NCBI GenBank assembly: GCA_036501425.1
Contig: DASYAI010000038.1
Location: forward strand, 1 to 64,000
Reading direction: 5' to 3'
DNA from: DATKRB01 sp036501425
GTDB taxonomy: Bacteria; Actinomycetota; Acidimicrobiia; Acidimicrobiales; RAAP-2
DNA: 64,000 nucleotides
This document shows positions 15,497 through 24,419 of this stretch, one piece after another (position 1 is the first letter of the stretch; every line of letters begins with the position of its first letter). The translations under genes and the position numbers were made by a program. Under the pieces are notes generated by a model. That model was not told the origin of the DNA, searched no databases, and worked only from the letters and a program-made list of their open reading frames with translations.

Positions 15497-15714
15497 TGTT
15501 CCCCCACCGCCCCCGCCGAGCGCGCCCGGCGGGGGCGAGCATGCCGACGAACCCATGGGCGGGCGGCCGGCCCGGCCCGCGTCGGCACGACGCCGGTGAC
15601 CCTGCTGCAGCCGGGGCACCACACCACCGGCGCACCGTCATCCGGTCGGTGCACCGCGGCCCCGCAACCCGAGCACCGCCAGGCCACCGACCGCTCTCGA
15701 GAACGCTCCGACAC
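15493..15714 (-). CDS. Tiny zinc-ribbon protein
   Basis: 73 residues from GTG at 15714 (GGAGG 5 nt upstream; GTG at 15729 is possible). One four-cysteine ribbon is present: WRCSGCGAAVHRPDD, then WCPGCSRVTG. The tail is Arg/Pro-rich. A close sequence relative is encoded at 43735-43875. It lies between an MFS exporter gene and the DUF3048 lipoprotein and overlaps the latter by CTGA. The role is unknown; such isolated ribbons often mediate protein or nucleic-acid contacts. Confidence 0.75.
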   Translation of the reverse strand: MSERSRERSVAWRCSGCGAAVHRPDDGAPVVWCPGCSRVTGVVPTRAGPAARPWVRRHARPRRARSAGAVGEH

Positions 15715-15725
15715 CGCATCCTCCG

Positions 15726-17090
15726 TCACCTCGAGGGACGCCTGAGTATCGCGCCGGGCAACGGGTCGCCAGGGGCATGGTCATCGCGCCGGAGGTCCTC
15801 CCCGCCGCTCGGCGTCGTCGCCACACCGGGCGCTGCGTCCTCCGAGACGATGACCTCGACCGCCGGCCGGGCGGCGCGCGCGGCGAGTCGCCGCGCCGCA
15901 ACGATGCCGAGGCCGGCGGCCACGAAGCACGACCCGGCGCCGACGCCGAGGCCGGCGCGGGCGCCAGAGGCGGCAGTGACCCAACCGATCACCGGGCCCC
16001 CGATCGGTGTCGAGCCCTGAAAGGCGACCGACCACAGCGCCATGACCCGGCCGCGCATCTGAGGATCGGTGGCCAGCTGCAGGGTGGAATTGGCCATCGA
16101 CAGGAACGACACGCTCCCGTAGCCGACCAGGGCCAGCGCCACGAATGCCACCGCCAGGACCGGGGAGGCGGCCGCGAAGGCGATCGCCACCCCGAACCCG
16201 CCCGCCGCGAGGATCAGCGCCCGCAGACCGGTCCGGCCCCGCGCCGCGGTGACCAGCCCACCGATCACCGCCCCCGCTCCCATCGCGGCGGTCATCGCGC
16301 CGAAGGTCTCGGCACCCCCGTGGAAGACGCCTTTGGCATACACGGGCAAGGTGACCTGAAACTCGTAGGCCAACATGCCCACCAGGGCCATCATGAGCAG
16401 TGGCAGCCCGAGCTGCGGGGTGCGGGCCACGTAGCGGAATCCCTCGCGCAGCTGGCCCCGCCGGCGCGACGTCGGCTTGCTGGGCTGGAGGTGCGTGCGG
16501 TCCATGGTGAGCAGCGAGGTGACCACGGCCACGAAGCTGCCGGCGTTCAGCACGAAGCACCAGCCGACGCCGACGGTGGCGATCAGCACCCCGGCGACCG
16601 CCGGCCCGACGGCCCGGGCCGCGTTCACCAGGGTCGAGTTGAGGCTGACCGCGTTGCGCAGGTCCCGCTGGCCGACCATCTCGAGGACGAACGCCTGACG
16701 GGAAGGGTTTTCGAAGCAGTTGTTGAGCCCGAGGACGACCGCCAGGACGCACACCTCGGGGTAGTTGACGTGATGGGTCAAGGTGAGCAGCCCGAGGACC
16801 AGCGCCTGCACCCCCATCATCGACTGGAGCACCACCATCAGGCGCCGCTTGTCGACCCGGTCGGCAACCACTCCTCCGTAAGGCCCGAGCACCAACATCG
16901 GCAGCGTCTGGAGGGCGACGACGATCCCGAGGTCGGTCGCCGAATGGGTGAGGGTGAGCACCAACCACGACTGGGCGGTGGTTTGCATCCACGTGCCGAT
17001 CAGCGAGATTGCCTGGCCGACGAACCACCGCCGGTAGTTGGGGACCGACAGGGACGAGAAGGCGCTCCCGAGCGAACCGCGGAGGCTCAC
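15726..17090 (-). CDS. MFS exporter (EntS/DHA3-like)
   Basis: 454 residues from GTG at 17090, overlapping the MarR stop (GTGA). It has 12 apparent membrane segments. Characteristic blocks include NYRRWFVGQAISLIGTWMQT, DRVDKRRLMV after segment 2, NSTLVNAARAVGPAVAGVLI and DPQMRGRVMALWSVAFQG. Members export siderophores or drugs. Translational coupling to the upstream MarR gene makes it the regulator's likely target. Confidence 0.9.
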   Translation of the reverse strand: MSLRGSLGSAFSSLSVPNYRRWFVGQAISLIGTWMQTTAQSWLVLTLTHSATDLGIVVALQTLPMLVLGPYGGVVADRVDKRRLMVVLQSMMGVQALVLGLLTLTHHVNYPEVCVLAVVLGLNNCFENPSRQAFVLEMVGQRDLRNAVSLNSTLVNAARAVGPAVAGVLIATVGVGWCFVLNAGSFVAVVTSLLTMDRTHLQPSKPTSRRRGQLREGFRYVARTPQLGLPLLMMALVGMLAYEFQVTLPVYAKGVFHGGAETFGAMTAAMGAGAVIGGLVTAARGRTGLRALILAAGGFGVAIAFAAASPVLAVAFVALALVGYGSVSFLSMANSTLQLATDPQMRGRVMALWSVAFQGSTPIGGPVIGWVTAASGARAGLGVGAGSCFVAAGLGIVAARRLAARAARPAVEVIVSEDAAPGVATTPSGGEDLRRDDHAPGDPLPGAILRRPSR

Positions 17091-17602
17091 CCGGATCGGT
17101 CCTTCACCGACTCGGCCAGCGCGTCGAGCACCGGCAGGGCACGGGCCAGCAGGGACCGTGCCCGCTCGTCCAGCTCGTCGAGCGCCGTGATCAAGGCGCC
17201 GGTCCGCTCGCGCCGGATCCGATCGACCAGCTCACGCCCCTGGTCAGTGGCCTCGAGGAGGGCCACCCGACCGTCGGCCGCGTCCTGGGACCGACGGACG
17301 AGCCCCGCCACCTCGAGCTTGCCGGCGATGCGCGAGAGCATCGTCGGGTTGAGCCCCTCGATGGCCGCCACGTCCGAGGGTCGCAACGGGCCGCCCCGGA
17401 CGATCGAGACCAGGACCTCGTGCTGGCTGGGTGACAGGTCGGCACCGGCCTCGGTTCGCCGGAGCCTGCGGCTGAGGCGGCCGGTCACGCTGCGCAGGTG
17501 GGCCGCCAGCTCGGGGACGTCGTCCTTCGCCGGTACCACGGCCGCGCCGACCGGCCCCGGAAGCCCACCGGATCGCCCCCCCGGTCGTGCCCCAGCCATC
17601 AC
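17087..17602 (-). CDS. MarR-family transcriptional regulator
   Basis: 171 residues from GTG at 17602 (ATG at 17599 equally possible; GGAGG upstream). The winged helix covers about 50-125: LSPSQHEVLVSIVRGG, VAAIEGLNPTMLSRIAGKLE and the wing RRSQDAADGRVALLEATDQG. MarR proteins repress efflux genes and release DNA on binding phenolic or drug-like ligands. It is the first gene of a two-gene operon with the MFS exporter; a dyad-rich AT-rich promoter lies at 17615-17642. Confidence 0.92.
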   Translation of the reverse strand: MMAGARPGGRSGGLPGPVGAAVVPAKDDVPELAAHLRSVTGRLSRRLRRTEAGADLSPSQHEVLVSIVRGGPLRPSDVAAIEGLNPTMLSRIAGKLEVAGLVRRSQDAADGRVALLEATDQGRELVDRIRRERTGALITALDELDERARSLLARALPVLDALAESVKDRSG

Positions 17603-17614
17603 CCGCTCCTCCCA

Positions 17615-17642
17615 TATAGATACCTGCTAGCAAGCAACTATA
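17615..17642. promoter_or_regulatory. Candidate MarR operator
   Basis: TATAG (17615-17619) and CTATA (17638-17642) are inverted arms flanking the 8-bp palindrome TGCTAGCA (17625-17632). The segment is strikingly AT-rich for this genome and lies directly upstream of the MarR start. Confidence 0.55.
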
Positions 17643-17749
17643 CCGGGACGGGCCGCTCCTCCGAGCGCTGGGGGGCCATGCTCCCCGGTTCGCCTCGCCT
17701 CCGCAGCCGCCCCGTCGCCGCGAGGCGCACCGCTGCCCCGGGGAAGAAG

Positions 17750-18217
17750 TCAGGAACGGTGGTGCACGACCAACACCGAGCAGCCCGAATGGGCCACGAC
17801 GGCCGCCGCAACGCTGCCCAGGAGGTGTCCCACCAGGCCGCTGCGCCGGTGGGACCCGAGCACGATCAGGCTCGCTCGGCGAGCCTCGGCCGTCTCGACG
17901 ATGCCCTTCCAGGTCGGCGCCGCCTCCACCGCCATGCTCTCGGCCACGAACCCGGCCGATCGGGCCAGCGACGCCCCTTGCGCGGCAGTCTCCTCGGCCG
18001 CCCGGAGGACCTCTGTGGCTTGGTCGGCGTCGAAATGGCGTGCGTTGACCGGTACGAACCCGACGTCGGCCGGTTGCCACACGCACAGCACCAGCCCGTC
18101 CTGGCCGGATGCCAGCTGCCTGCCGGCCTGCTCGATCGCCAGCCCCGCCAGCTCCGAGCCGTCGTAGGCGAACAGGATCGGGCCGACGGTCCCGGCGCCA
18201 GCGTCGGTCGAGGCCAT
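17750..18217 (-). CDS. Universal stress protein (UspA family, ATP-binding type)
   Basis: 155 residues. The N-terminal ILFAYDGSELAGLAIEQAG strand-loop-helix and the C-terminal nucleotide motif G-x2-G-x9-G-S (VLGSHRRSGLVGHLLGSVA) mark an ATP-binding UspA domain. Its ATG directly follows the TGA of the upstream exporter gene with no spacer, so it is probably translated by re-initiation. A UspA fused or coupled to a transporter usually modulates it in response to energy state; here that is inference. Confidence 0.9.
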   Translation of the reverse strand: MASTDAGAGTVGPILFAYDGSELAGLAIEQAGRQLASGQDGLVLCVWQPADVGFVPVNARHFDADQATEVLRAAEETAAQGASLARSAGFVAESMAVEAAPTWKGIVETAEARRASLIVLGSHRRSGLVGHLLGSVAAAVVAHSGCSVLVVHHRS

Positions 18218-19705
18218 TCAGTCGGCTCCTTCGGCTGCCGGGCCGACGACGGCGAAACCCGAGCGGAGCCGGCCCATCAGAGGGGGTGATTCCCACGCCG
18301 GGTTCGTTCCGGCCAGGAAGCGGTCGAGGTCGGGTGCCTGGGGGCGGGCGGAACTGAGGGCGTAGATGGCGACGCCGATACCCCCACCGCCAAGGGCCAG
18401 TCCGAGACCGATCCACAGCGCCGTGGCCGTGCCCGCGTCGAGGCTGCCGCCACCGGTCGCGGCGAAGTGGGCGAAGATCGGGGCCACCATGAACGCCGCC
18501 ACCGCTCGCAGGAGCTCGACGATCGCGAAGACCCGCTGGAGGCTGGCGGACGGTAGCGAGAACCCGGCCACGAACAGCGCCGGAGCGACCGTGGCGCCGA
18601 GCCCGAGGCCGGTCAGCCCCGAGCCGACCAGGGTGAGCACCTGGCTGGAAGGCACCTCGATGCGGAAGACCGCGATCCCGGCCGCGAGCACGATCATGCC
18701 GGCCAGCGGCAGGTAGTGGATCGCACGCTTCCGGATCACCACCCCGAGCGCGATCGCCGAGACCACCGCGCCGCCGAGCTCGGGCACGTAGAGCAAGCCG
18801 ATGTGCACCGGGCTGTAGCGCCCCACCAGGACGCTCGCGGTGAGCGCCGTCGCGGACACCGACGCCGCCGCCGCGAACAGCGCCACGACGATGCCGGCAA
18901 CCGGGATGGAGCTGGTCAGCATGGTCCGGATGGTCAGCAACGGGCGAGTGGCTCGGTACTGGTAGGTGACCAGCACGATGATCACCGCCAGCCCGCCCAG
19001 CAACGGCAGCATCGTCTCGACGTGCACGAACGGGTGGCTGGTGAGCTCCGAAGCCCCGAAGAAGGCGGCCACGCACCCCACCGCGGCCAACCCGATCGCC
19101 GGCAGGTCGCGGGGGGAGTCGGGGTTGGCGGGCGGCGCGTCGTCGAAGGTCAGCAGGCTCAGCAGGAGCGCCACGACCGAGATCGCGGCGACGATCCAGA
19201 ACAGGGGTCGCCACGCGTTCGCCTCCGCCTGCAGGCCGCCGACGAACGGGCCGAGCGCGACCGCGCCGAAGATGCACATGTTCATGATCACGGCAGTGTC
19301 ACGGAGCTTGTGTGCCGGATAGCCGATCGCGAGGGGCGGAACGGCGGCGATCAGCAGCAGACTGGTGCAGAGGCCCTGCAGCACGTGGCCGGCGATGAAC
19401 ATGCCCGCGTCCACGGCGGAGGCCGTCAGCACGGATCCGACGACGAGCAGCACGGCGTAGAGGACCAGCATCCTGCGCTGCGGTAGGTGCTGGGCGAACT
19501 GGACTGCGAGCACCGTACCCACGGCATAGGCCGCGTTGCCCAGTCCAGAGCCGAGGCTCATCGTCTGCAGGCTCATGTGGAGCTGCTTGGTGATGATGGG
19601 CGTCAGCGGGCCGAGCGCCGCCGACAGTGCCAGGTAGGGGATCAGGGCGAACATGACCATGGTCGCCACCGCGGAGTACCGCCCCGCGAGCGGTCCCTGG
19701 CGCAT
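18218..19705 (-). CDS. MFS transporter
   Basis: 495 residues from ATG at 19705 (GGAGG 6 nt upstream; TTG at 19708 is also possible). About 14 membrane segments are visible, with the early blocks SAALGPLTPIITKQLHMS and LAVQFAQHLPQRRMLVLYAV typical of drug:H+ antiporter MFS proteins. The C-terminal 40 residues are cytosolic. It is coupled to the UspA gene. A TetR gene lies 270 bp away on the other strand; the gap contains that gene's promoter and no other gene. Confidence 0.88.
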   Translation of the reverse strand: MRQGPLAGRYSAVATMVMFALIPYLALSAALGPLTPIITKQLHMSLQTMSLGSGLGNAAYAVGTVLAVQFAQHLPQRRMLVLYAVLLVVGSVLTASAVDAGMFIAGHVLQGLCTSLLLIAAVPPLAIGYPAHKLRDTAVIMNMCIFGAVALGPFVGGLQAEANAWRPLFWIVAAISVVALLLSLLTFDDAPPANPDSPRDLPAIGLAAVGCVAAFFGASELTSHPFVHVETMLPLLGGLAVIIVLVTYQYRATRPLLTIRTMLTSSIPVAGIVVALFAAAASVSATALTASVLVGRYSPVHIGLLYVPELGGAVVSAIALGVVIRKRAIHYLPLAGMIVLAAGIAVFRIEVPSSQVLTLVGSGLTGLGLGATVAPALFVAGFSLPSASLQRVFAIVELLRAVAAFMVAPIFAHFAATGGGSLDAGTATALWIGLGLALGGGGIGVAIYALSSARPQAPDLDRFLAGTNPAWESPPLMGRLRSGFAVVGPAAEGAD

Positions 19706-19941
19706 CAATCCCCTCCGTCGAGCATTGCGAGATCACGCGGGCGCTGCATCGCCCTCCTTGTGGTGTCGGACTTGTGGGGTCGGACCGAGTCGTGGTGCCC
19801 GCTCGGGGTGGTGGCGCCGGGTGGGCGGAGCATCAGCCGGAGCGGCGCCTGCCGCCGGTACCGGGTTCTAGCAGCAATCGGAGGGTCATCTCCAGTTTCC
19901 TAGTCAGCGGCCATTTTGGAGGCCAACCACAAGGCCCCTCC

Positions 19942-19970
19942 TTGCGGACAGCGTGGTCCGGATGAATAAT
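19942..19970 (+). promoter_or_regulatory. Promoter of the TetR gene, probably leaderless
   Basis: TTGCGG (19942-19947), a 17-nt spacer and AATAAT (19965-19970) form a near-consensus promoter. The GTG start at 19978 lies 7 nt after the -10 element, so transcription should begin at or next to the start codon. No Shine-Dalgarno sequence fits between. Confidence 0.65.
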
Positions 19971-19977
19971 CACGGCC

Positions 19978-20559
19978 GTGGGGGTGACGCTCTCGAACGG
20001 TCCGGTGCGCAAGGACGCCCTGCGCAACCGCGAGGCCATCGTCGATGCCGCACGAGAGCTGTTCGCCGGATCCGCCCAGGTCTCGATGTGCGAGATCGCG
20101 CGACGCGCCGGGGTGGGCCAAGCCACCTTGTACCGCAATTTTCCCGACCGCCGGGCGCTCGCGGCAGAGCTGCTGGGCGAGCACCTGGACCGCATCGCCC
20201 GGCTCGCGGCGGAGTGCGCCGGCGACCCGGACGCCTTCTTCGTGCTGCTCCGGCGGCTGGTCGAGACCGCGGTGGATCTCTACGCCTTGGGCGAGCTGGC
20301 CCGCGAGGATGCGGGCGTGGACTCCCAGCTCGAGCGGGACAGACAGCGGATCGCCGAGCTGATGCGCCAGCCCTTGAGCGACGCCAAGGCCGCGGGGGCG
20401 TTGCGGCGCGACACGTCGCTCGAGGACGTCTTCGTGGTCCTGCTGATGGTGAGGGGGGCCATGACGAGGGCCGACGGGGTCGCCGCGCGGGCTGCCGCGG
20501 CGAGCCGGGCCCTCACGCTGGCGCTGGACGGTCTCGTGCCCCCGGGCGCCAGGGGCTGA
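19978..20559 (+). CDS. TetR-family transcriptional regulator
   Basis: 193 residues from GTG at 19978. HTH region: NREAIVDAARELFAGSAQ and EIARRAGVGQATLYRNFPDR. The C-terminal part resembles the SbtR-like regulators common in actinobacteria (LLRRLVETAVDLYALGEL). It is divergent from the MFS-UspA pair, which it probably controls. It ends at a strong bidirectional terminator shared with the convergent amidohydrolase gene. Confidence 0.9.
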   Translation: MGVTLSNGPVRKDALRNREAIVDAARELFAGSAQVSMCEIARRAGVGQATLYRNFPDRRALAAELLGEHLDRIARLAAECAGDPDAFFVLLRRLVETAVDLYALGELAREDAGVDSQLERDRQRIAELMRQPLSDAKAAGALRRDTSLEDVFVVLLMVRGAMTRADGVAARAAAASRALTLALDGLVPPGARG

Positions 20560-20560
20560 G

Positions 20561-20593
20561 CGCGCCCGGCGGGGGCCGGCCCCGCCGGGCGCG
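20561..20593. terminator. Bidirectional terminator between convergent genes
   Basis: 14-bp perfect arms (20561-20574 and 20580-20593) around a 5-nt loop, exclusively G/C. It lies in the 43-bp gap between the TetR and amidohydrolase stops. There is no U tract, as is common in high-GC actinobacteria. Confidence 0.8.
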
Positions 20594-20602
20594 ACCCGGA
20601 TC

Positions 20603-21874
20603 TCAGGCGGCCCGGTGTGCCTCGTCCCAACGGCGCCGGTACTCCACCTTCGACGTCTCGGCGACGTCGACGTCGCCGGCGGTGGCACGGAGCGCACCGA
20701 CTGATGCCTTCTCGCGCGAGATGGCCGCGAAGGGGTCGAATCGGAAGAAGCGGCACGCGTTCTGCCAGGTGATCGCCTCGATCTCGGCATCGGTGCAACC
20801 GGCGGCCACGAACTCGTCCCACAGCAGCTCGGGCGAGTTGGGCCAGGTCGAGTCGGAGTGCGGGTAGTCGCACTCCCAGGCGATCGCCTCGATCCCGATC
20901 CGCTGGCGCACCTGCAGGGCCGAGGGATCGGTGATGAAGCAGCCGAGGAAGTTGGACCGGAACAGCTCGCTGGGCGTCTTGCCCTTGGCCACCTGCAGGC
21001 CCGTCCACCGGTGGTTGTCGATGTGCCGATCCATCCGGTCGAGGAAGAAGGAGATCCAGCCGATGCCCCCTTCGGAAAGGGCGACCTTCAAGTCGGGGAA
21101 TCGGTTGAAGACCCCCCCGACCATCAAGTCGGCCGCGGTCACCGCGGAGAGCTGGGGCGCCAGCACGATCAAGTGGTCCGCGCTGGCCGTCTTGGCCCGG
21201 TTCAAGAGCCCGAACGCGCCGCCGATGTGCAGACACATGGCCATATCGTGGTCACAGAGCGCCGCGAAGACCGGGTCCCAGTAGCCGTCCTCGTCGAAGG
21301 CGGGAAGACCGACCCCGTATGGGGTCTCGGGCAGCGAGACGGCGGTGCAACCCTTGGCCGCGATCCGACGGATCTCGGTCGCCATGGCCTCGGGGTCGTA
21401 GACCGGCAGGATGCCGAGCGGGATGAAGCGGCCCGGATGGTCGCCGGCCAGCTCGTCGATGTGCCAATCGTTGTAGGCGGCCACGACCACATTGGTCAGG
21501 TCACGGTCAACGGTGGACCGGGCCAGTGACATCCCGTTGAACCCGGCGAAGGTCGGGAAGCACATGCCGGCCAGCTGGCCGTTGGCGTCCATGTCCCGGA
21601 CCCGCAGGTCGGCGTCGTAGGTGGCCGGGCGCATCTCGGGGAAGCCGATCGGGTCGAAGCCCCACTCCTCGTGGGGCCACGACGCCACCGCGCCGAGGCC
21701 CGACATGCCGGTCTGCTGACCCTGGAACTCCCAGTAGCCTTTCCCTGTGGCGGCATCGTGGACGAACTTGGGCGCCCGATCGCGGTACCGCTCCGGCATG
21801 TGCCGGTCGAACATGTCGGCCGGTTCGATCACATGATCATCGATGCTGACCAGGACCATCTCGTCGCGTTCCAT
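20603..21874 (-). CDS. Amidohydrolase family 2 metal-dependent hydrolase/decarboxylase
   Basis: 423 residues from ATG at 21874 (GGGAGG 5 nt upstream). The ACMSD/amidohydrolase_2 fold is indicated by VSIDDHVIEPADMF (an altered DxH metal motif), LCLHIGG-type MCLHIGGAFG, KVALSEGGIGWISFFLDRMD and the metal/acid motif WECDYPHSDSTWP. Proteins of this size and motif set are abundant in actinobacteria that degrade aromatics and acyl chains, and may act as decarboxylases or hydrolases. It is divergent from a DHA2 exporter. The substrate is unknown. Confidence 0.88.
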   Translation of the reverse strand: MERDEMVLVSIDDHVIEPADMFDRHMPERYRDRAPKFVHDAATGKGYWEFQGQQTGMSGLGAVASWPHEEWGFDPIGFPEMRPATYDADLRVRDMDANGQLAGMCFPTFAGFNGMSLARSTVDRDLTNVVVAAYNDWHIDELAGDHPGRFIPLGILPVYDPEAMATEIRRIAAKGCTAVSLPETPYGVGLPAFDEDGYWDPVFAALCDHDMAMCLHIGGAFGLLNRAKTASADHLIVLAPQLSAVTAADLMVGGVFNRFPDLKVALSEGGIGWISFFLDRMDRHIDNHRWTGLQVAKGKTPSELFRSNFLGCFITDPSALQVRQRIGIEAIAWECDYPHSDSTWPNSPELLWDEFVAAGCTDAEIEAITWQNACRFFRFDPFAAISREKASVGALRATAGDVDVAETSKVEYRRRWDEAHRAA

Positions 21875-22002
21875 GTCCGCCTCCCCCATCGAGCCGAGCA
21901 CCTCTGCTACCCCCCGAGTGTAGGTCTCGAGTGTCGCCGCCGCTCGACCTGCACCCAGGACGCACCCGACCAGCGAAATCGAGGAAGAGGAAAGAGCTAC
22001 CA

Positions 22003-23532
22003 GTGACCGTCGCACCCGACCCTGCCCGACCCGAAGGCGCCCCCGCCGGGCCGGACCCCGACCAAAGCACGGGAACCGCCAAGCACCTGGGGCTTGCCCT
22101 GCTGGTCATTTCGGCTGCCCAGCTGATGATCGTGCTCGACGCCACCATCGTCAACGTGGCCGTCCCCACCATCCATCGGAGCCTGCACTTTTCGGCTGCC
22201 AACCTCGAGTGGCTGATCACCGCCTACGCCTTGACCTTCGGCGGGCTGCTGCTGTTCGGGGGACGGACCGGCGACCTCTACGGGAAGCGCCGCATGTTCA
22301 TGGTCGGCATCGTCCTCTTCGCCGCGGCGTCACTGCTCGGAGGCCTGGCCCAGAACGAGATCTGGCTCATCCTCACCCGAGGCGCGCAGGGGATCGGTGG
22401 GGCGATCGCCGCCCCGACCGCCCTCTCGCTGATCGCCACCAACTTCCCCGAGGGTCCCGAGCGCAACCGCGCCATGGGGGTCTACGCGGCCATGTCGGGC
22501 GGCGGCAGCGCCGTGGGGCTGCTCCTCGGAGGGGTGCTGACCGACGCGGTCTCGTGGCGGTGGATCTTCTTCGTCAACGTGCCGATCGCGGCCCTCGTGC
22601 TGCTGGCCGCTCCCCGGGCCCTCCACGAGTCCGAGACCACCGCGGGGCGGCTTGACGTGCCCGGGGCGTTGACCGCCACCGGAGGCATGCTGGCCCTGGT
22701 CTACGGCGTCTCGAACGCCTCGACCCACAGCTGGTCCAGCCCGTCCACCTTCGTGCCCCTCATCGGGGCAGCCGTCCTCCTGACGGCGTTCGGCCTGGCG
22801 GAGCGGGCCAGTGACGAGCCGCTGATGCCGCTGGCCATCTTCGCCAACCGCAACCGCTCCGGCGCCTTCGCCATGATGCTGTGCATCGCCACCGCGGTGT
22901 TCTCGATGTTCTTCTTCCTGACCCAGTTCCTCCAGAACATCTTGGGTTGGAGCCCGATCCGAACCGGCCTGGGGTTCTTGCCCATGACCGCCGGCATCAT
23001 CGTCGCCGCCGGGATCTCGTCCAAGCTGGTCGGCCGGATCGGTGTCCGGGCGATGCTGGTGATCGGGCCGGCCGGGGCGACGATCGGGTTGGCATGGCTG
23101 ACGCAGATCACGGTGTCGAGCGGGTATCTGGACCTGCTCGGTCCCCTGCTGATCATCGCCCTGGCGATGGGCGTGACCTTCGTTCCCCTGACCCTGACGG
23201 CAGTAGCGGGGGTACCCGACGAGGAGACGGGGCTCGCCTCCGCCCTTCTCAACACCGCCCAGCAGGTGGGCGGGGCGCTCGGCCTGGCGGTCCTGGCGAC
23301 CATCGCGGTGAATGCCACGACCAGCAAACTGCGCGGTCTTGCTGCCGCCGGAACGGCCCACACCAAGGAGGCCGGTGCCATCGCCACGACCTCGGGCTAC
23401 ACCGCTGCGTTCGCGGTTGCCGCAGGCATCGCCGCCCTCGGGGTGATCGTGTCGGTGGTGGTCATCAGAGTGCCCAAGGGCGATCTGGTCGACCAGCCAG
23501 CCGGGCTGAGCGAGGTCGGTTCGTTCCACTGA
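22003..23532 (+). CDS. MFS exporter, DHA2 (EmrB/QacA) type
   Basis: 509 residues from GTG at 22003. Fourteen membrane segments are apparent. Motifs: QLMIVLDATIVNVAVPTIHR in segment 1, GGRTGDLYGKRRMFM (motif A) and GLLLGGVLTDAVSWRWIFFVN (motif C, antiporter). Segments near the C-terminus keep SALLNTAQQVGGALGLAVLA. It likely exports drugs or lipophilic compounds using the proton gradient. It is divergent from the amidohydrolase gene; no regulator gene adjoins it. Confidence 0.93.
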   Translation: MTVAPDPARPEGAPAGPDPDQSTGTAKHLGLALLVISAAQLMIVLDATIVNVAVPTIHRSLHFSAANLEWLITAYALTFGGLLLFGGRTGDLYGKRRMFMVGIVLFAAASLLGGLAQNEIWLILTRGAQGIGGAIAAPTALSLIATNFPEGPERNRAMGVYAAMSGGGSAVGLLLGGVLTDAVSWRWIFFVNVPIAALVLLAAPRALHESETTAGRLDVPGALTATGGMLALVYGVSNASTHSWSSPSTFVPLIGAAVLLTAFGLAERASDEPLMPLAIFANRNRSGAFAMMLCIATAVFSMFFFLTQFLQNILGWSPIRTGLGFLPMTAGIIVAAGISSKLVGRIGVRAMLVIGPAGATIGLAWLTQITVSSGYLDLLGPLLIIALAMGVTFVPLTLTAVAGVPDEETGLASALLNTAQQVGGALGLAVLATIAVNATTSKLRGLAAAGTAHTKEAGAIATTSGYTAAFAVAAGIAALGVIVSVVVIRVPKGDLVDQPAGLSEVGSFH

Positions 23533-23581
23533 GCGCCCCGGCGAGCGTCGGCACCCCGGTCGAGGTGGCGCAGCGACCCTC

Positions 23582-23587
23582 TACGAT
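23582..23587 (+). promoter_or_regulatory. -10 element for a leaderless gene
   Basis: TACGAT (TANNNT class) ends 6 nt before the ATG at 23594, placing the expected transcription start on the start codon. No ribosome site precedes the ATG. The -35 is weak. Confidence 0.6.
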
Positions 23588-23593
23588 GCGGGC

Positions 23594-24367
23594 ATGCCTT
23601 CGGGACCACCCGCCTGGATCGCCGCCCTCCGGAGCTCGCACGATCGTCTGCGCGCGCTGGTCGCTCCCCTGTCGCCCGCTCAGGTCGGCGGTCCCTCCTA
23701 CGACACCGAGTGGGCCATCGCCGACGTCCTGTCCCACCTGGGAAGCCAGGCGGAGATCTTCGATGGGCTGGTCGACGCGGGGTTGGCCGGACGCCCCGCA
23801 CCCGAGCCCGACACCTTTCCGGCGATCTGGGATCGGTGGAACGCCAAGGCGCCAACCGATCAGGTGGCGGACAGCATCGCCGCCAACGAGCGTCTGGTCG
23901 CTCGGCTCGAGGCACTCGGACCCGGGGAGCTGGAGCACTTCTCGCTCGACGCGTTCGGCCAGCAGCTCGACGTGGTCGCCGTCGCACGGATGCGCTTGTC
24001 CGAGCACGCGGTGCACGTCTGGGACGTCGCAGTGGCGCTCGATCCCCGCACCGAGGTGAGTCAGGACGCGGTGCGCCTGCTGGTGGACCACGTGGGCGAC
24101 ACCGCCGCTCGGACCGGCAAGCCCCTTTCCAGAGCGGCGGTCGTGGGGGTGACCACGACCGACCCCGAGCGCCGATTCGCGCTGGTCGCCGATGGTGTGC
24201 GCCTCGAACCCCAAGCCGGCCAGGCGGTCTCCGGCGTCCTCGAGCTGCCGTCCGAGGCGCTGCTCCGTCTCGTCTACGGGCGGCTCGACCCGCAGCACAC
24301 GCCGGCCGTCCGGCTCGAGGCGCCGCTGAGCCTCGACGACCTGCGATCGATGTTCCCGGGATTCTGA
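23594..24367 (+). CDS. Maleylpyruvate isomerase/DinB-fold protein (mycothiol-dependent type)
   Basis: 257 residues. The N-terminal four-helix DinB/MDMPI domain has SYDTEWAIADVLSHLGSQAE, with a His that is normally a metal ligand, and RMRLSEHAVHVWDVAVAL with further conserved His residues. The C-terminal domain (about 190-257) is the MDMPI/SCP2-like part (ALLRLVYGRL, LSLDDLRSMFPGF). Family members are mycothiol-dependent isomerases or transferases, mostly uncharacterised. The ATG follows a -10 element by 6 nt, so it is probably leaderless. DoxX follows. Confidence 0.88.
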   Translation: MPSGPPAWIAALRSSHDRLRALVAPLSPAQVGGPSYDTEWAIADVLSHLGSQAEIFDGLVDAGLAGRPAPEPDTFPAIWDRWNAKAPTDQVADSIAANERLVARLEALGPGELEHFSLDAFGQQLDVVAVARMRLSEHAVHVWDVAVALDPRTEVSQDAVRLLVDHVGDTAARTGKPLSRAAVVGVTTTDPERRFALVADGVRLEPQAGQAVSGVLELPSEALLRLVYGRLDPQHTPAVRLEAPLSLDDLRSMFPGF

Positions 24368-24419
24368 TCGCACCGACCCACACGACAGAGCACAAGGAAG
24401 AGCACAAGGAGAGGACATA

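Noticed and set aside
15509..15536. GC hairpin with 10-bp arms as an intergenic terminator
   Set aside because: It lies inside the coding region of the zinc-ribbon gene just before the lipoprotein start, so termination there would be counterproductive; it may be fortuitous in this GC context.
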